Assembly: GCF_963169125.1 (NCBI RefSeq)
Contig: NC_084802.1
Coordinates: 13,764,896 to 13,828,895 of the forward strand
Origin: Humulus lupulus
Taxonomy: Eukaryota; Streptophyta; Magnoliopsida; Rosales; Cannabaceae
Direction of reading: 5' to 3'
Length of the DNA stretch: 64,000 nt
Both the position numbers and the translations under genes were made by a program. Positions 34,501 to 46,391 of the stretch are shown one piece after another; positions within the stretch are counted from its first letter, which is position 1, and every line of letters starts with the position of its first letter. Below the pieces are notes generated by a model that saw only the letters and a program-made list of their open reading frames with translations, did not search any database and had not been told where the DNA came from.

Positions 34501-36998
34501 ATTTCATTGTTGCCATAGCTGCCATACTTATTTCACATATAAATGGAGGAGAAAGATGGGAACATGGCAAACATATTCGAATGGTCAACTATGACCTAGC
34601 CCACTCTAGTGGGCTGCCACTATAAGCCTTATAGACCTCCTTCTTCTTTACTGAACTTACTTAATGGGTTCATCAAAATAGTGTCACACTTTTTAACATC
34701 TTATTATCACTTTGCTTAAGTCTTGTTGTCATTAGAATGTTTAACTTTAGGACATTTCATAACTTTTCTCATATTCTTATGCATGGTCTTATATCACATA
34801 ATAACGTATCACATAACTGTACGTGCCATGCATACATGCTGATGCTAAAATACCAATGTTCATGTTCATAATTCATGTTTGATGGTATTCAATCAAGGCA
34901 CTGTATCACATCTCATTAAATTAAAAATAACTTTAGTCATAATATATGAAACTTTGGGTGGGTGGCGTTGTTATACCTTAACGTAGAGCTATGACTTAGG
35001 TCTAAGGTTTCCAGCCTAAAACTTAAAGGCTTCATATATCTTAACATGTAACAAAATCATGAACATATAATGTAATCCACATATTCATTAGCATGAGAAC
35101 ACATACTTCCACATAAATCTTATCAAACTTAAACAAATAAGAAACTTTTACATATCACGAAATTCATCTATTATATGTCATACAATCCATTATGGTATTC
35201 ATACCGCACATAACTCATATAACCATTTATCACATACTCATCATGTGCATCATCATTCCATACTTAACACATCGGACAAACACAATCAATGTAATCATGC
35301 ATATCACACTTAAACACAAAATGTGAAATTTACTTACCTTAGGTCCTTAGCTTATTTTAAAACTGCTCACCAAGAGTCAATCAATCAAATCCATACAAAT
35401 CCTATTCAAGGTACATCATTTATTAAATTCTATCAAAATCATAAATATACACTATTGATATTGTATATTAACAATACCAGAAACTACATAAATGATAATA
35501 ATAATTATTATCAATATAATGCCAATAACTTTTCTACATCACTTCTATTATAACATTAATAACAAAATATATCAATAAGAATGTGTATGTGAACGTATAT
35601 ATTTCTAACATAAAATTGTAATGATCAATATAATGGTAATAATATAAATATAAATATAAATATAAATATTTATATTATTATTAATCAGCCATAAAGTCGA
35701 TCACATTGATAAAATAAATACAATTTTTACAAAATTCAATGTTCTTACAAATATTAATAACTGTATGAAAATAGTATTTTATATTATCTTAGTATTCAAA
35801 TATTAACCAAAATATTAATACACCATAATAAATATTAAATAATAGTTTAACCACAATCACACTTTGCATATAAACATTATATTCTTGATTTACCAAACAA
35901 AATAATAAAAATAAATTATTAAAATTAACTATTCATAATAATTTCCATATTAACAGAAAATCAATTAAATATGTCTTTTTTACAATTTATTTAATGTCTA
36001 ATATTTTCTAAAAAATTGGACAGCACAACGACTATAAAATATACAATCCCAAAATCAAAACCTGTATAAAAATATATATATAATCACAGACATCTAGTAT
36101 AATTATAGAAAAATATTAAGTGTATCAAGAATATATAAATATATACTATATGTACACATAACAACAATTACTCTAATTAATCATAATTAAATCACAATAT
36201 GTTGGTCAAAGAAATTATACCACATTGATCGGCGTTTCAAAATGAGTTAAATGATGATTTCTGAAATTCAAAATGAACTCCGTAACCTCGAAACTAAGTT
36301 TTGACCGCCAGTCTACAGTGGATCGCGGTGGCTCATGGTGGACCTGATACCCAACTATAGTAGATGTGGGAACAATTTATTAGGTTTTGAAGCCCACAAC
36401 ACGAGGAACACGATGGTGGTGACAGATCAGCTAACAGATGCTTGAGGTGGTCGGATCGCAACTTTGAAGTCGCGCGGTGGCCGAACTTAAATCGACTGGT
36501 TGGGGTGCTTAACTGGCCCGCATGGTTGATAGTTTAGAGGATTCTGTGCATTTTGGTCAGGCGCGTGTCTATATGTGGCAGTCAGAAAGTGGTCGTTCGT
36601 CGTCTGCAACAATAGCATTCAAAGAGGAAAAAGAGAGAGAAAAAAAGAGGAAGAGAATGAGAGAGAAAGAAAATAAATTTTCTGAGCAGAGAGAGAGTTA
36701 CGGGAAAATAAGTCTTTTCAAATTACATTTGGACCCATTATATTAAAATTCTTTTCAAATAAGCCCTTTATCAAAACTTTCTTGATTCTATAAAAATCTC
36801 CAATTAAAATTATATGACATTTTGGTCAATAGTTGACCACTTAAGTTTTTCTCTCTCTTTAATCTCGTTAATAACATAATTTCATGTTTTAAACACTATT
36901 TTACCATTACTATTTCTTAAATTTGTATACTTGTACATTTTATGTATTGAAACTCTGATTTATAATAAAAATGTATTAGGAAAATGTTGAGTGTTACA
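31528..36998 (-). mobile_element. Solo LTR S1, interrupted by solo LTR S2
   Basis: Outer ends are TGTGACGCCCC (31528) and GTGTTACA (36998), with near-matching flanks ATCGG (31523-31527) and ATCGT (36999-37003). Without S2 it is about 3.07 kb. No gag or pol lies inside, so it is an LTR without its element. Strand is set by likeness to other TGTAACA-type LTRs and is tentative. It contains AT-rich tracts with ATA/TAA runs (35500-36200) and a purine-rich stretch (36620-36710). No gene is supported. Confidence 0.65.
31844..34242 (-). mobile_element. Solo LTR of family S2 inserted in S1
   Basis: 2399 bp, TGTAACGCCC to GGTGTTACA, flanked by a perfect CACAT duplication (31839-31843 and 34243-34247). 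Read in reverse, its ends match the copy at 53785-56024: the 'gctaataaggyttaaggrccttgat' region at one end and the 'taacggctctaagg' region at the other. No internal genes. The C/G-rich 32440-32520 repeats a 'gccgttctcggc' word. Confidence 0.9.
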
Positions 36999-37295
36999 AT
37001 CGTTTTGGCCAAGCTAAGCTAAGGAAAATGTATTAGGAAAATGTTGGGTGTATCGATTAAGTTGATTGGCTTTTGGTGAGAAGTTTTAAGATAAGCTAAC
37101 GACCTAAGGTAAGTAAATTTCACCTTTTTTGCTTAAGTGTGAGATGCATGACTACATTGATTATGTATGTCTAATGTGTTAAATATGGTATGATGATGCA
37201 TATGATGAGTATGTGATGAATGGTTATATGAGTTATGTGAGGTATGAATATCATAATGGATTGTATGACATATAATAAATGAATTTTGTGATCTA
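36999..37295 (+). repeat. Fragment of S1-family LTR in the opposite orientation
   Basis: 37083-37292 is the inverted counterpart of about 35150-35345 in S1: 'gacctaaggtaagtaaatttcac' pairs with 'gtgaaatttacttaccttaggtc', and the match runs on through 'ccattatg' / 'cataatgg'. The first 60 bp contain a short direct duplication of the S1 end ('aaaatgtattaggaaaatgttg'). Confidence 0.7.
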
Positions 37296-38896
37296 GAAGC
37301 TCTAGAACCTTCCAACAGCTGTTAGGATCGTATTATGACTCAGTCAAAGCTATTTATCCAATTCAAATTATGCTGAAAAAGAGCAAATACATGTTTAATA
37401 TATCAACGTATGCCGATATATCGCAGCATAAGGGCTGATATATAGCCTACGGAAGATATGGAAAACACGTCGACTTTGCATGAACGATCGAACGAGGGTC
37501 GGGAATACAGGGGGGGGGGGGGGGGCGATATATCGACTCAATTTATGTATTTTTGAAAGTTTAATTTTTGAATTTTAAAAATACCCTTAACCACTTAGAC
37601 CTACCTTTGAATGATTTTGACCAAGTTCTGGGCGTCAGTTGAACGAAAATTCAAATATTTTCCATTTTATAATCATTTATTTATTCAAATTAAAAGGGGT
37701 TAGTTTCACTCCTTGAACTCTATAAATAGGACCTAATACTCAGCCATTGTCTTCATTCTTCAAGCATTTAATCAAAGCCTCCAAGGTGCGAGTGTTATTA
37801 TAGAGAGATACACTTGGGTTTTGGGTTAAGCCTTTAATCATTCTAAGCTTTTATAAACACTTGGGAAGCGAGAAATATTGTGATTTCGGTATTGAGGTTT
37901 AGACCAATCCATAAGGTCATTCAAGGTATTCCTATTCCTAAGTTCAGTTTTATATGGTTCTTTAGTTTTCTTTTATTCAGATCCTAACTCTTGTTTATGA
38001 TTCTTGATTAGGTATTTAAGTTCTTGAAACTTAAGGTTCTTTTTGGTAAGTTTCTTCTTGATGGTTTAGTTCTCATTTCATCTTTATTCTTTAGAGATTC
38101 TCACCATTTTACTGATGGTTTATAGGAGTTTCTAATCCCGTTCTTGTTCCCAAATATCCCGGTTTTTGGTAAGGAAAATATGATAGATTTTATGTTCTTA
38201 TATGTTATAATATGTTATGATATGATATGTTTATGTTATGATATGTATATGTATAGTATGTTTTATAGTCCTTGGGCATATGACTTGTTTAGCTAGCAAG
38301 CCTCAAGAATTTATGGGTAGATGACTTGCTTAGATAGTAATCCCCACAAATTTATGGGTATATGACTTGCTTAGCTAACGAGCCCCAAGAAGTGTGATGA
38401 CCATTGTAGTCCTATATGATATATGTTTTTATAGTCATATGTTTTCTAGTATATGTTTATGATATAGTTTTATGTTTATGTTATATGATTATTAGTAGAT
38501 TTTCCTTGCTGAGCATTAGGCTCACTCCTTTATTTTTAGTGTGATGCAGGAAAATAAATATGGAAGGGGGAAGGATTCTTGGTAGCTTGGCTTGTGTGTT
38601 AAGGATGAATGGACTGCATGTCGATCGAGGATGACGTTATTTAGTCTTTTGAATTATGTTTCTTTTTTAATTTCGCATTTAGTTTTTAAACAATTGAATT
38701 AAAGTTTATGTTTTATATTTTATTAAACAATGGGTAGCCATACCATATTTTACATCTTATTTTATAATTTGCACAATATTTATTTTGGGGTTTTAATAAA
38801 GTTATGATTATTTTCGTATGTATGTTTTCTAAAAAATAGTAGCTATGTCTAGTAGTTTTAATGGCCCAATGTCTTAGAAATAGTTGGGTCATTACA
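37296..38896 (+). repeat. G3 left LTR, truncated at its 5' side
   Basis: Ends GGGTCATTACA at 38896, directly before the PBS. Compared with the full-length inverted copy at 59951-61833, about 340 bp of U3 are missing. It has GCGATATATCGC-like words (37413, 37435, 37525), TATAAATAGG near 37720 and three units of about 41 bp ('gggcatatgacttgcttagc' type) at 38273-38395. Confidence 0.8.
37510..37525 (+). repeat. Run of 16 G
   Basis: Uninterrupted G run inside the left G3 LTR. The run length may be uncertain in sequencing. Confidence 0.9.
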
Positions 38897-38911
38897 ATTG
38901 GTATCAGAGCC
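38897..38911 (+). other. Primer binding site of G3
   Basis: 'attggtatcagagcc' follows the LTR end TTACA. It matches the initiator tRNA-Met type site also used by the copia element here. Confidence 0.92.
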
Positions 38912-39050
38912 AACGGTCCATATGCATGAATATCTCCTTGATACACACGCTCAAGCTCCGAATCTAACTGCCAATGTAAGTGCTTATGTTATAGTTATTA
39001 TGTTTATGTGTTTAGCTAACATTTTTTTAGCTTTATGTTTTCAGTTAAGA

Positions 39051-39518
39051 ATGGATGGAGCCTTGACCTATGAGGATATCCGAGCCATTAAGGCCTTGAA
39101 AAGAATTAAAGAGCCAAGAAATACAGTAGGAGTGCTAGAAATAATCACTCGGAGATTACTCTTATTCTACAGGGAGATAGTTCACCTCCAAACAACTAAG
39201 CAAATTATGATGAGAGCTACGGAACAATATGTTTTAGTGATTAGACTTTTTAAAGATTATCCCACTATAATTTCAGCTTTAGAAGAAATATGGGAGACTA
39301 TAGATGATGAAGATGAATTACCAGTAGCTATGAGATATTATTTTCTCATACTTAGATTCACCTCTAAGATGGAATTCCAATTCACAAATGAGAAAAAACA
39401 TAGAATCTTTACAAATCTTCCTCGAGGAAATTTTGAGGCTCAAGATAATGATGATTATGAGGAGATAGATGATGATATGTTAGATGAAGGGTCAAATGTA
39501 GAAGATCCTGATTTTTAG
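39051..39518 (+). CDS. Small intact ORF between PBS and gag of G3, unknown function
   Basis: 155-residue frame starting at ATG 39051 and ending at TAG 39516-39518. It is preceded by 'tttatgttttcag', which looks like a 3' splice site, so it may be read from a spliced transcript. The protein is mostly helical in appearance, with 'ALTYEDIRAIKALKRIKEP' then Leu/Ile-rich segments, and it ends in a strongly acidic tail (DDYEEIDDDMLDEGSNVEDPDF minus the last few residues shows the pattern). I see no zinc knuckle, protease or gag core and do not recognise a family. It lies upstream of the true gag (57258) once S3 is removed. It is open although the element's other genes are broken. The frame also reads back to 38898, but that part covers the PBS and is unlikely to be translated. 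Confidence 0.5.
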   Translation: MDGALTYEDIRAIKALKRIKEPRNTVGVLEIITRRLLLFYREIVHLQTTKQIMMRATEQYVLVIRLFKDYPTIISALEEIWETIDDEDELPVAMRYYFLILRFTSKMEFQFTNEKKHRIFTNLPRGNFEAQDNDDYEEIDDDMLDEGSNVEDPDF

Positions 39519-40660
39519 ATTGGTTAATTTTCTTTTTATTTCTTTTTGCAATTATGATTGTACATAGTGAATGTAATATCCGTTTTCTCGAAAGGGTCAT
39601 TTTGTAATTTTGCCGCTGAGAGTATTCTGTCATTTTACATATTTATGGGTTTAGATATGTATGGATTCCAATGTTAACAAATATTCTCGATTTCTTATGT
39701 TTGAGAACCTGGAATGAGATTTAATTCTCGGCATGTGCATAATGCCTAATAAATAATTAATTACGCGGGTTAATTTAATTATTTATTTATGTTGTGAATG
39801 TTATTATTATTATGAGCATAATAATATTAATAACATGATATGAATTCATTTTATTTTATTATACGGTTTATTGCATTATTATTTAAATGTATTAAATAAT
39901 GGTAATTGCATGTAATTATGAAATGACCATAATGTCCCTATGTTTGAACTTAGTTTGAGGGGAATTTAAATGACATTAGAATATGATTTCAAATGAAACT
40001 AGCTGATTAAATTCGAAATTTAAATCAGTTATAATAATATCACAATTTCTTTTATTTTATTTTAAAAGAAATACAAGAAATTCCTTAACAATAGGCTTAA
40101 AATCGGTAAACAATAACTAAGAGGTTAAGCATTCGTTTCTTTTTGTTTAAGCATGATTTAGAGGGCCTCTCAACAGTTCAAAACCGTGGGAAGAGAGGGA
40201 GAGTCGCAATAATGGAAGAAAATAGATGTTCTTGAATTTTCTAGAGAGAGAAAGAGAGATTTCGGGTTTGAGAGCTCTAGGAAATTTCTAGGTGGTTTTG
40301 AATGTTTGAAATATATTTCCTATAATCTAAGGAACGTTTTTGACGTGACAAAAAGGGGCTAGAAGGGTCGTTTTAAAAAATTACAAATTTTCACCATTAA
40401 AGTGGGTGTTGAATAATTTCGGATCTAAGAGAACATGGGAGGTTTCTGGTTTGTTTGAAGTGTTTAGAAAGCTTAGAGGGACCCTAAGAAGTGTTTTGGA
40501 CGTGAAGAAACAGATCAAAGAGCTCTGAAACAAAATTTTGTATTTTGACCGCCATTTTTGGCGGTACATCAGCGACGGGGAAGACAACCATGATCCGGCC
40601 ATCATGGGTTGATTTTCTTGAGCTTCAAGGGTTATTTGAGGTGCTGGGATCTTTGGGAAC

Positions 40661-41270
40661 TGTTATCCAAAGAATAGGCATGGATGACGTGGCAGACATT
40701 TTTAACACGTGGCTGACACTTGGCAGAGGTTCTGTTCGACTATCGACCAGGGAAATTCCCATGGCGTAACATTTGAATTTTATATACGACCAGCCTGGTC
40801 GTATACTCCGTATATTTGAGAAGATCTTGTGCAATTATGATCATATCCGAGATTATCTCCCATGATTCCTGAGTATCCGATTAATTAGGAAAGAATATCT
40901 GTAACAAATTTATCTAATCTTCCTTGAGCCTATAAATAAAGAGAAATAGCTCAAGGAAGGGGAGGATCTTCTTTCTTTTTGGGCTAATTTGAGTTTATGC
41001 TTTACAAGAGAATTAAAGCTATTACTTTCTGATTGTATTATTCATCCCTCTAAGGTTAGTGAAACTTGAAGAACCTTAGTTCTTTGATCACTCCTTTGAG
41101 ATTCAATATCAATAATAGCTTAAGTGGACGTAGGTCATTACCAATTATTGGGGCCGAACCACTATAATATCTTTGTGTCGTTTACTGTTCTTTCCGTTAA
41201 ATCTGTTTCAATACCTTCTGTCACATCAAGCATTTGACTCCGTGTTAGTTGACCAAAACAAGGGTCAACA
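40661..41270 (+). repeat. TatB 5' LTR
   Basis: 610 bp. TATAAATA at 40931-40938 is the probable TATA box. The LTR is followed by 'ttc' and the candidate PBS TGGTGCTTTCATTGAGAG (41274-41291), identical to that of TatA. Confidence 0.95.
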
Positions 41271-41317
41271 TTCTGGTGCTTTCATTGAGAGCTTGAGACA
41301 AGGTTGTTGAAGCACGA

Positions 41318-43368
41318 ATGGCAAAAATAACAAAGAAGACTGGGCAGGCGGCTGGCGCTGCACCATCTCAACCTCCTCCTCTAAACATGGCTGAAAATGA
41401 GCCACACTTGGAATTTGATGAGGAAGAACTGGACTCCGAAACACTGAGAAATACCCTGGGAGTATTGCAAGATGAATTGGCCAATCTGAGGGCCAGTCAA
41501 GAAAGTGCTGCGGAGACCATGGCGCGACAGCAGCAAGAAATAGAGCGTCAGCACCAAGAACTGAGTGAAAGACAGGCGGAGATGGACCGTCATCAAAGGG
41601 AGGCCATGGCAGCCCTCGAAGCCGCCCTTCGATTGGCTAGGAGTCAGGCTGCACCTGTCTCGCAGCCTGACCAGACCCCAAATGGGCCACCTCAAAGGGG
41701 TCCCAATCCTAGCCCTCCAATCCAGCCAACGAGCCCTCAAAGGCCGGAGCAGCCACCAATGCCTCAGGACGATGTCCCACTTAAGGAACCTGAGGCGCAG
41801 CCTCCATCCCAGGCTGGTTGAGGCAATCCCCCACTGCCAAGGTAGAATAGGGCTGGGCAGCAGCCCTGCAGCCCTAGACGCCAGGGGGTGAAGAGCCGCA
41901 CCCACCGAGCAGGGGACATCGTCCTTCTGGTAACAGAAGAATCTCAGAGATAGGCGCTGCAGTCAGGGCCCCCCCACGACATGATAATGCATGGGAACCT
42001 ATCGACCAGCACAGGCCTCCCCCTAACGCTCGAGAAGTTCCAGCCCGAGGAGGCAACCAAGGAGATAGTCGGTCTCACCATAGCCAATCGAGGTTCAGAG
42101 ATGGCCATGGCTACAATGAGGCCGACTCAGGCAGAGGGAACGTCAGTCGGAGGTATGAGGAGAGAGGTGGAGGCAGAAGCCTACCACCTAGAGAAGACCA
42201 ACAAGCAAGACGTAATGCTGGGGGGCAGTCCAGACAAAACAACGTCTTTAGCCGGCTCGGAGCCAACAAGAAACGGCGGAGAGACGACGACTTAAGGGAT
42301 GTACTCAATGACTGCCGAGAACGGCACGACGAGTACATTCCCCCGGCACCTGAGCCCCCGGAAATTCCTGAAGCTGTTCAAGCTCAAATAGATGCCCTGA
42401 ACTAGGCAGTGCAACAGTTGGTCGGGGGAAGAACGTCTTACATCGAGTACGACAGGAGAAAGGGCACTCCTTTCGTTCAAAGAATTGCTCTGGCAGAGAC
42501 TCCCAGTAAGTTTAAAATGCCCACTCTGCCGAACTTTGACGGGTATGGTGACCCGGTATCTCACGTCAACAAATTTGAGATACAAATGGACATTCAAAAG
42601 GTGTTCGAAGACGCTCGGTGCAAGATCTTTCCTGAAACACTTTCTGATGCCGCACAGGAGTGGTTCTTTAAGTTCCCTCCTGCCAGTATTGTATCTTGGG
42701 AGATGTTCGTAAATGAGTTTTATGGATAATTCTATGTGGGTCGTGTGCACCCAACTGAGGCAAACCAGTTGGTGGAGATATGCCAGAAAGAGGGGGAGCC
42801 TTTGAAGGAGTATGTTCAGCGCTTCATGCGTGCCGCAGCAGGAGCCAAGACTGTGGGCGATGAAGGAAAAATGATGGTCCTAACTGTAGGAGTTAGGTGC
42901 CATATGCCCCTCTAGAATAGCCTTAGGAAGCATGGGGTTAAAACTACCCAAGAGTTTTTAGATAGAGCTGATCGGTACATCAAGCTCGAGGATGCGATTG
43001 CCGACGAAGGCAAGTCGACAGCAAAGGACAAGGGGCCCAAAGAAGACCCCGCCAAAGCCGCCAATGGGTCAAAACCTAACGGCAACAGCAAGGGCAACAG
43101 GAACGACAATGGCAAGAATGGGGGAAAGAGGCCCCATAATGAACCCTCTACCTCCGAGAGTAAGCGCGCAAAGGGCAATCGTTATGAACCAAGGTTCACC
43201 AACTACACTGCCCTCGTCGAGTCTCGAGCAGAGGTGTATCAGGCCACAAGTTCCAGTGTGCCTTATAAAAGACCCGCTCCCATTCGAAAGGATATGTCAA
43301 AAAGAGACACGACCAAGTTCTGTCATTTTCACAACGACTACGGACACAATACGAACGAGTGTAACTAG
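41318..43368 (+). pseudogene. gag: TatB gag
   Basis: N-terminal frame 41318-41821 (167 codons) has a Gln/Glu/Arg coiled coil ('QQQEIERQHQELSERQAEM') and a Pro-rich end. It stops at TGA 41819. The frame then shifts between 41822 and about 41980 and continues with stops at 42403, 42727, 42913 and 43366. The capsid core is 'PTLPNFDGYGDPVSHVNKFE...AAQEWFFKFPPASIVSWEMF'. A Lys/Asn/Gly-rich basic stretch follows, then the Tat zinc motif 'CHFHNDYGHNTNEC' near 43321-43362. Homologous in plan to TatA gag but with a different N-terminus. Confidence 0.88.
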
Positions 43369-44433
43369 CTGAAGGATGAAATCGAGTTCTTTATTAGACA
43401 AGGACTCTTGAAGAGATACGTACGGGTCTCGGGAGCTTCCCAACGAGAGGCTCCGAGTGGAAACGAGAAGGCGCCTACATGCCAACGCTCGCCACCTTTA
43501 CAGCCTGACCCCGTGACTGACACCTTACTCACCATCTCCGGAGGCCCGCATCTCGCAGGAAACAGCGGAAAGGCAAGGGAACGATACGCTCGGACCCTAC
43601 GCCACAACCAGGACATCGAGATGATGACTGTGGAGGATCGGTCATCAAAGAAGGCTCAGACAGAGGAAGGTGCAATAACCTTCTCTGATAGTGACGCCCA
43701 GCATGTCCGGTTCCCACATTCCGATCCGCTGGTCGTGGATGTTCAGATTGCCAATATGATGGTGAAAAGAGTGCTAGTCGATACAGGAAGTTCAGTTAAC
43801 ATCCTGTATAAATCTTCGCTGGAACGAATGAAGTTGTCCGTCAAGGACTTGGAGCCCTGCAACCAAACAATTTACGGTTTGTCTGGTGAGGGACTTGCTC
43901 CAACAGGGTCAATCAGGCTTCCAGTAACAGCAGGTACCGCACCTGCTATCAGGACATTACTCACTACTTTCATAGTAGTTGATTGTCCTTCGGCCTACAA
44001 TTTTGTAATTGGAAGGCCCATACTAGTTGACCTTCGGGCTGTCACCTCTATATGGCACCTGGCCATGAAATTCCCAACAGACGCAGGGGTAGGACGCGTA
44101 TTAGGAAACTAGAGGGAAGCAAGGGAGTGCTACAATGCCTTAATCACCAAGGCCAAGAAAGGTCTGTCGAGGAGCGCTCCCCCAGAAAAGTTGCAGATGG
44201 CCATTGATGTACAAGCCCAATCAAGTGATGAAGTCACCAAATAGGGTGTTGACCAAAGTGAGGATAGAGACTTAGATCCTCGCTTTGGGGATTTTGAAGA
44301 AGATGTAGGACCTGTCGAGGACCTTGAAGAGGTCCAACTTGATAAAGAGTTTCCGACCAGAGTTGTAAAGGTCGGCAAAAATTTAGAAGCAACAACCAAA
44401 CACACACTGGTGAAGTTTTTGAGGAAGAACTAG
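43369..44433 (+). pseudogene. TatB aspartic protease region
   Basis: The main open part is 43408-44112. The catalytic motif is 'VLVDTGSS' with Asp at 43780-43782, followed by 'YNFVIGRPIL'. It keeps the canonical Thr that TatA has lost. Stops at 44110, 44242 and 44431 interrupt the link to RT in the same frame. Confidence 0.87.
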
Positions 44434-46391
44434 GAAGTTTTCGCCTGGTCACATAAAGACATGGCTGGGATAGACCCTGCAGTAATCAGCCATGTCCTGA
44501 ACGTTGAAAAAAGATTTCCACCCGTGCAATAGAAAAGAAGGCTGCTCGATAAAGACAGATCAAAAGCCTTAAAAGAAGAAGTTGAAAAACTAAAGGAGAA
44601 TGGGTTCATTAGGGTGGTGTTTTATCCATCGTGGGTCTCTAATCCAGTGCTGGTTCCCAAGCCGAATGGAAAATGGCGAACTTGTGTGGATTTCATAGAC
44701 CTTAATAAAGCCTGCCCTAAAGATTGCTTCCCACTCCCAAGGATCGACCAGCTGGTCGATGCAACTGCAGGACATGAGATCCTCTCTTTCATGGATGCAT
44801 ACTCAGGTTACAATCAGATTAGTATGCATCCCCCTGACAAGGATCACACTAGCTTTCGGACCGATACAGGGCTATACTGTTACAAAGTAATGCCCTTCGG
44901 ATTGAAAAACGCTGGCGTGACTTACCAGCGACTAGTTAACCACATGTTTAAAGAGCTGATCGGAGTAAACATGGAGGTATACATTGATGACATGCTAGTA
45001 AAGTCGAAGAAGGCGGAAGGACATGTGAAGGATTTACAAGAGTGTTTCAATGTTTTGAATAAATATCAAATGAAACTAAATTCTCTCAAGTGTTCCTTCG
45101 GGGTAGGATCAGGGAAGTTCTTGGGATTCATCGTTAATTTGAAAGGAATCGGGGCTAATCCCAAAAAAATCAAGGCCCTGATCGATATGAAATCGCCAGT
45201 AAAGATCAAAGATGTGCAAAGTTTAACTGAAAGAATTACCGCGCTCAGTAGATTTATTTCAAAGTCAACATATAAGTGCGTCCCTTTCTTTAACTACTTA
45301 GGGGCAACAAGAAGTTTGAGTGGACTGAAGACTGCGAACAGGCTTTCCAAGCCCTAAAAGCCCACATGGCACAACCTCCCATCTTATCAAAGCTAGTAGA
45401 TGGGGAAACTTTGTTCATTTACCTGGCGATCACCGAGTATGCTGCTAGTGCGGTGCTGGTAAGAGAAGAAGAAGGCATACAAAAGGCAGTGTATTATGTG
45501 AGCAAGAGGTTAATCGGGGCCGAATTGAGATATCTTCCCATTGAAAGATTAGCCTATTGCCTAATTTTGGCCTAACGGAAGTTACGTCCTTATTTCCAAG
45601 CCCATCCAATCACAGTCTTGACTGATCAGCCCCTTCAGCAAGTTTTGCAAAAGCCAGAGGCTGCTGGTCGTTTGTTGAAATGGGCAGTCGAACTCGGGAA
45701 GTTTGATATAACATACTCACCGCGAGCAGCAATAAAGGGACAAGTCTTGGCTGATTTCATTGCTGAATTTACTGAACTCCCAGATTGCAAACAAGGCGAG
45801 AAGCCTAGTGCGCCTGAGCCTCAAGTTGAAACTCCTTCATGGAAGCTATTCACGGATGGATCATCCAACGAATCTCATGCAGGAGCAGGAGTGATATTGA
45901 TAACGCCGGAAGGGCATCGATTTCCCTGCGCAATTAGGTTCGATTTCACCGCTTCGAACAACAAAGCTGAGTATGAAGCCCTACTCTCTGGGTTAAGGTT
46001 AGCCAAAGACATGGGTATAAAAGTGCTGGATATCTACAGTGATTCACAGCTGGTAGTAAATCAGGTCTTAGGGGAGTATCTGACACGAGGCCTAAAAATG
46101 GTGGCCTATCTGAACAAAATAAAAGATCTGTTGGTGCAATTTGAAAAATATACCCTCCAACAAATACCCCGAGATCATAATTCAAACGCAGATGCCTTAG
46201 CCAAGCTCGCTAGTGCAAAAGATGCTGACACTTTGAATATAGTGCCAGTCGAGCGGCTACACACGCCAAGCGTATGAGCAGACGAGACCAATATGGAGAT
46301 TCGGTTAACAGATATGTGGATGGCACCTTACCTGGAGTATCTCATGAGCAGCACACTACCTGCAGATAGAAACAAAGCTAGGACCCTTTAG
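44434..46391 (+). pseudogene. pol: TatB reverse transcriptase and two RNase H domains
   Basis: RT: 'LVPKPNGKWRTCVDFIDLNK', 'SFMDAYSGYNQI', 'MPFGLKNAGVTYQR' and catalytic 'YIDDMLVKS' near 44980-45006. A TAG at 44530 precedes it, and a frameshift near 45300 moves the frame. RNase H follows in 45366-45800, cut by TAA at 45573. The second, archaeal-type RNase H (about 45840-46220) has 'FTDGSSNESHAGAG', 'NNKAEYEALLSGL', 'YSDSQLVVNQV' and 'NSNADALAKLA'. TGA 46275 and TAG 46389 separate it from integrase. Confidence 0.92.

Noticed and set aside
36522..36746. 74-codon plus-strand frame with an EKEREKKRKR run
   Set aside because: Purine-rich low-complexity sequence inside solo LTR S1.
38898..39050. 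N-terminal extension of the small G3 ORF back to the PBS
   Set aside because: It lacks an ATG at its far end, covers the primer binding site and looks like intron sequence before TTTTCAG.
40625..40834. Minus-strand frame repeated at 51680-51865
   Set aside because: Apparent conservation is only because the two sites are the paired LTRs of TatB.
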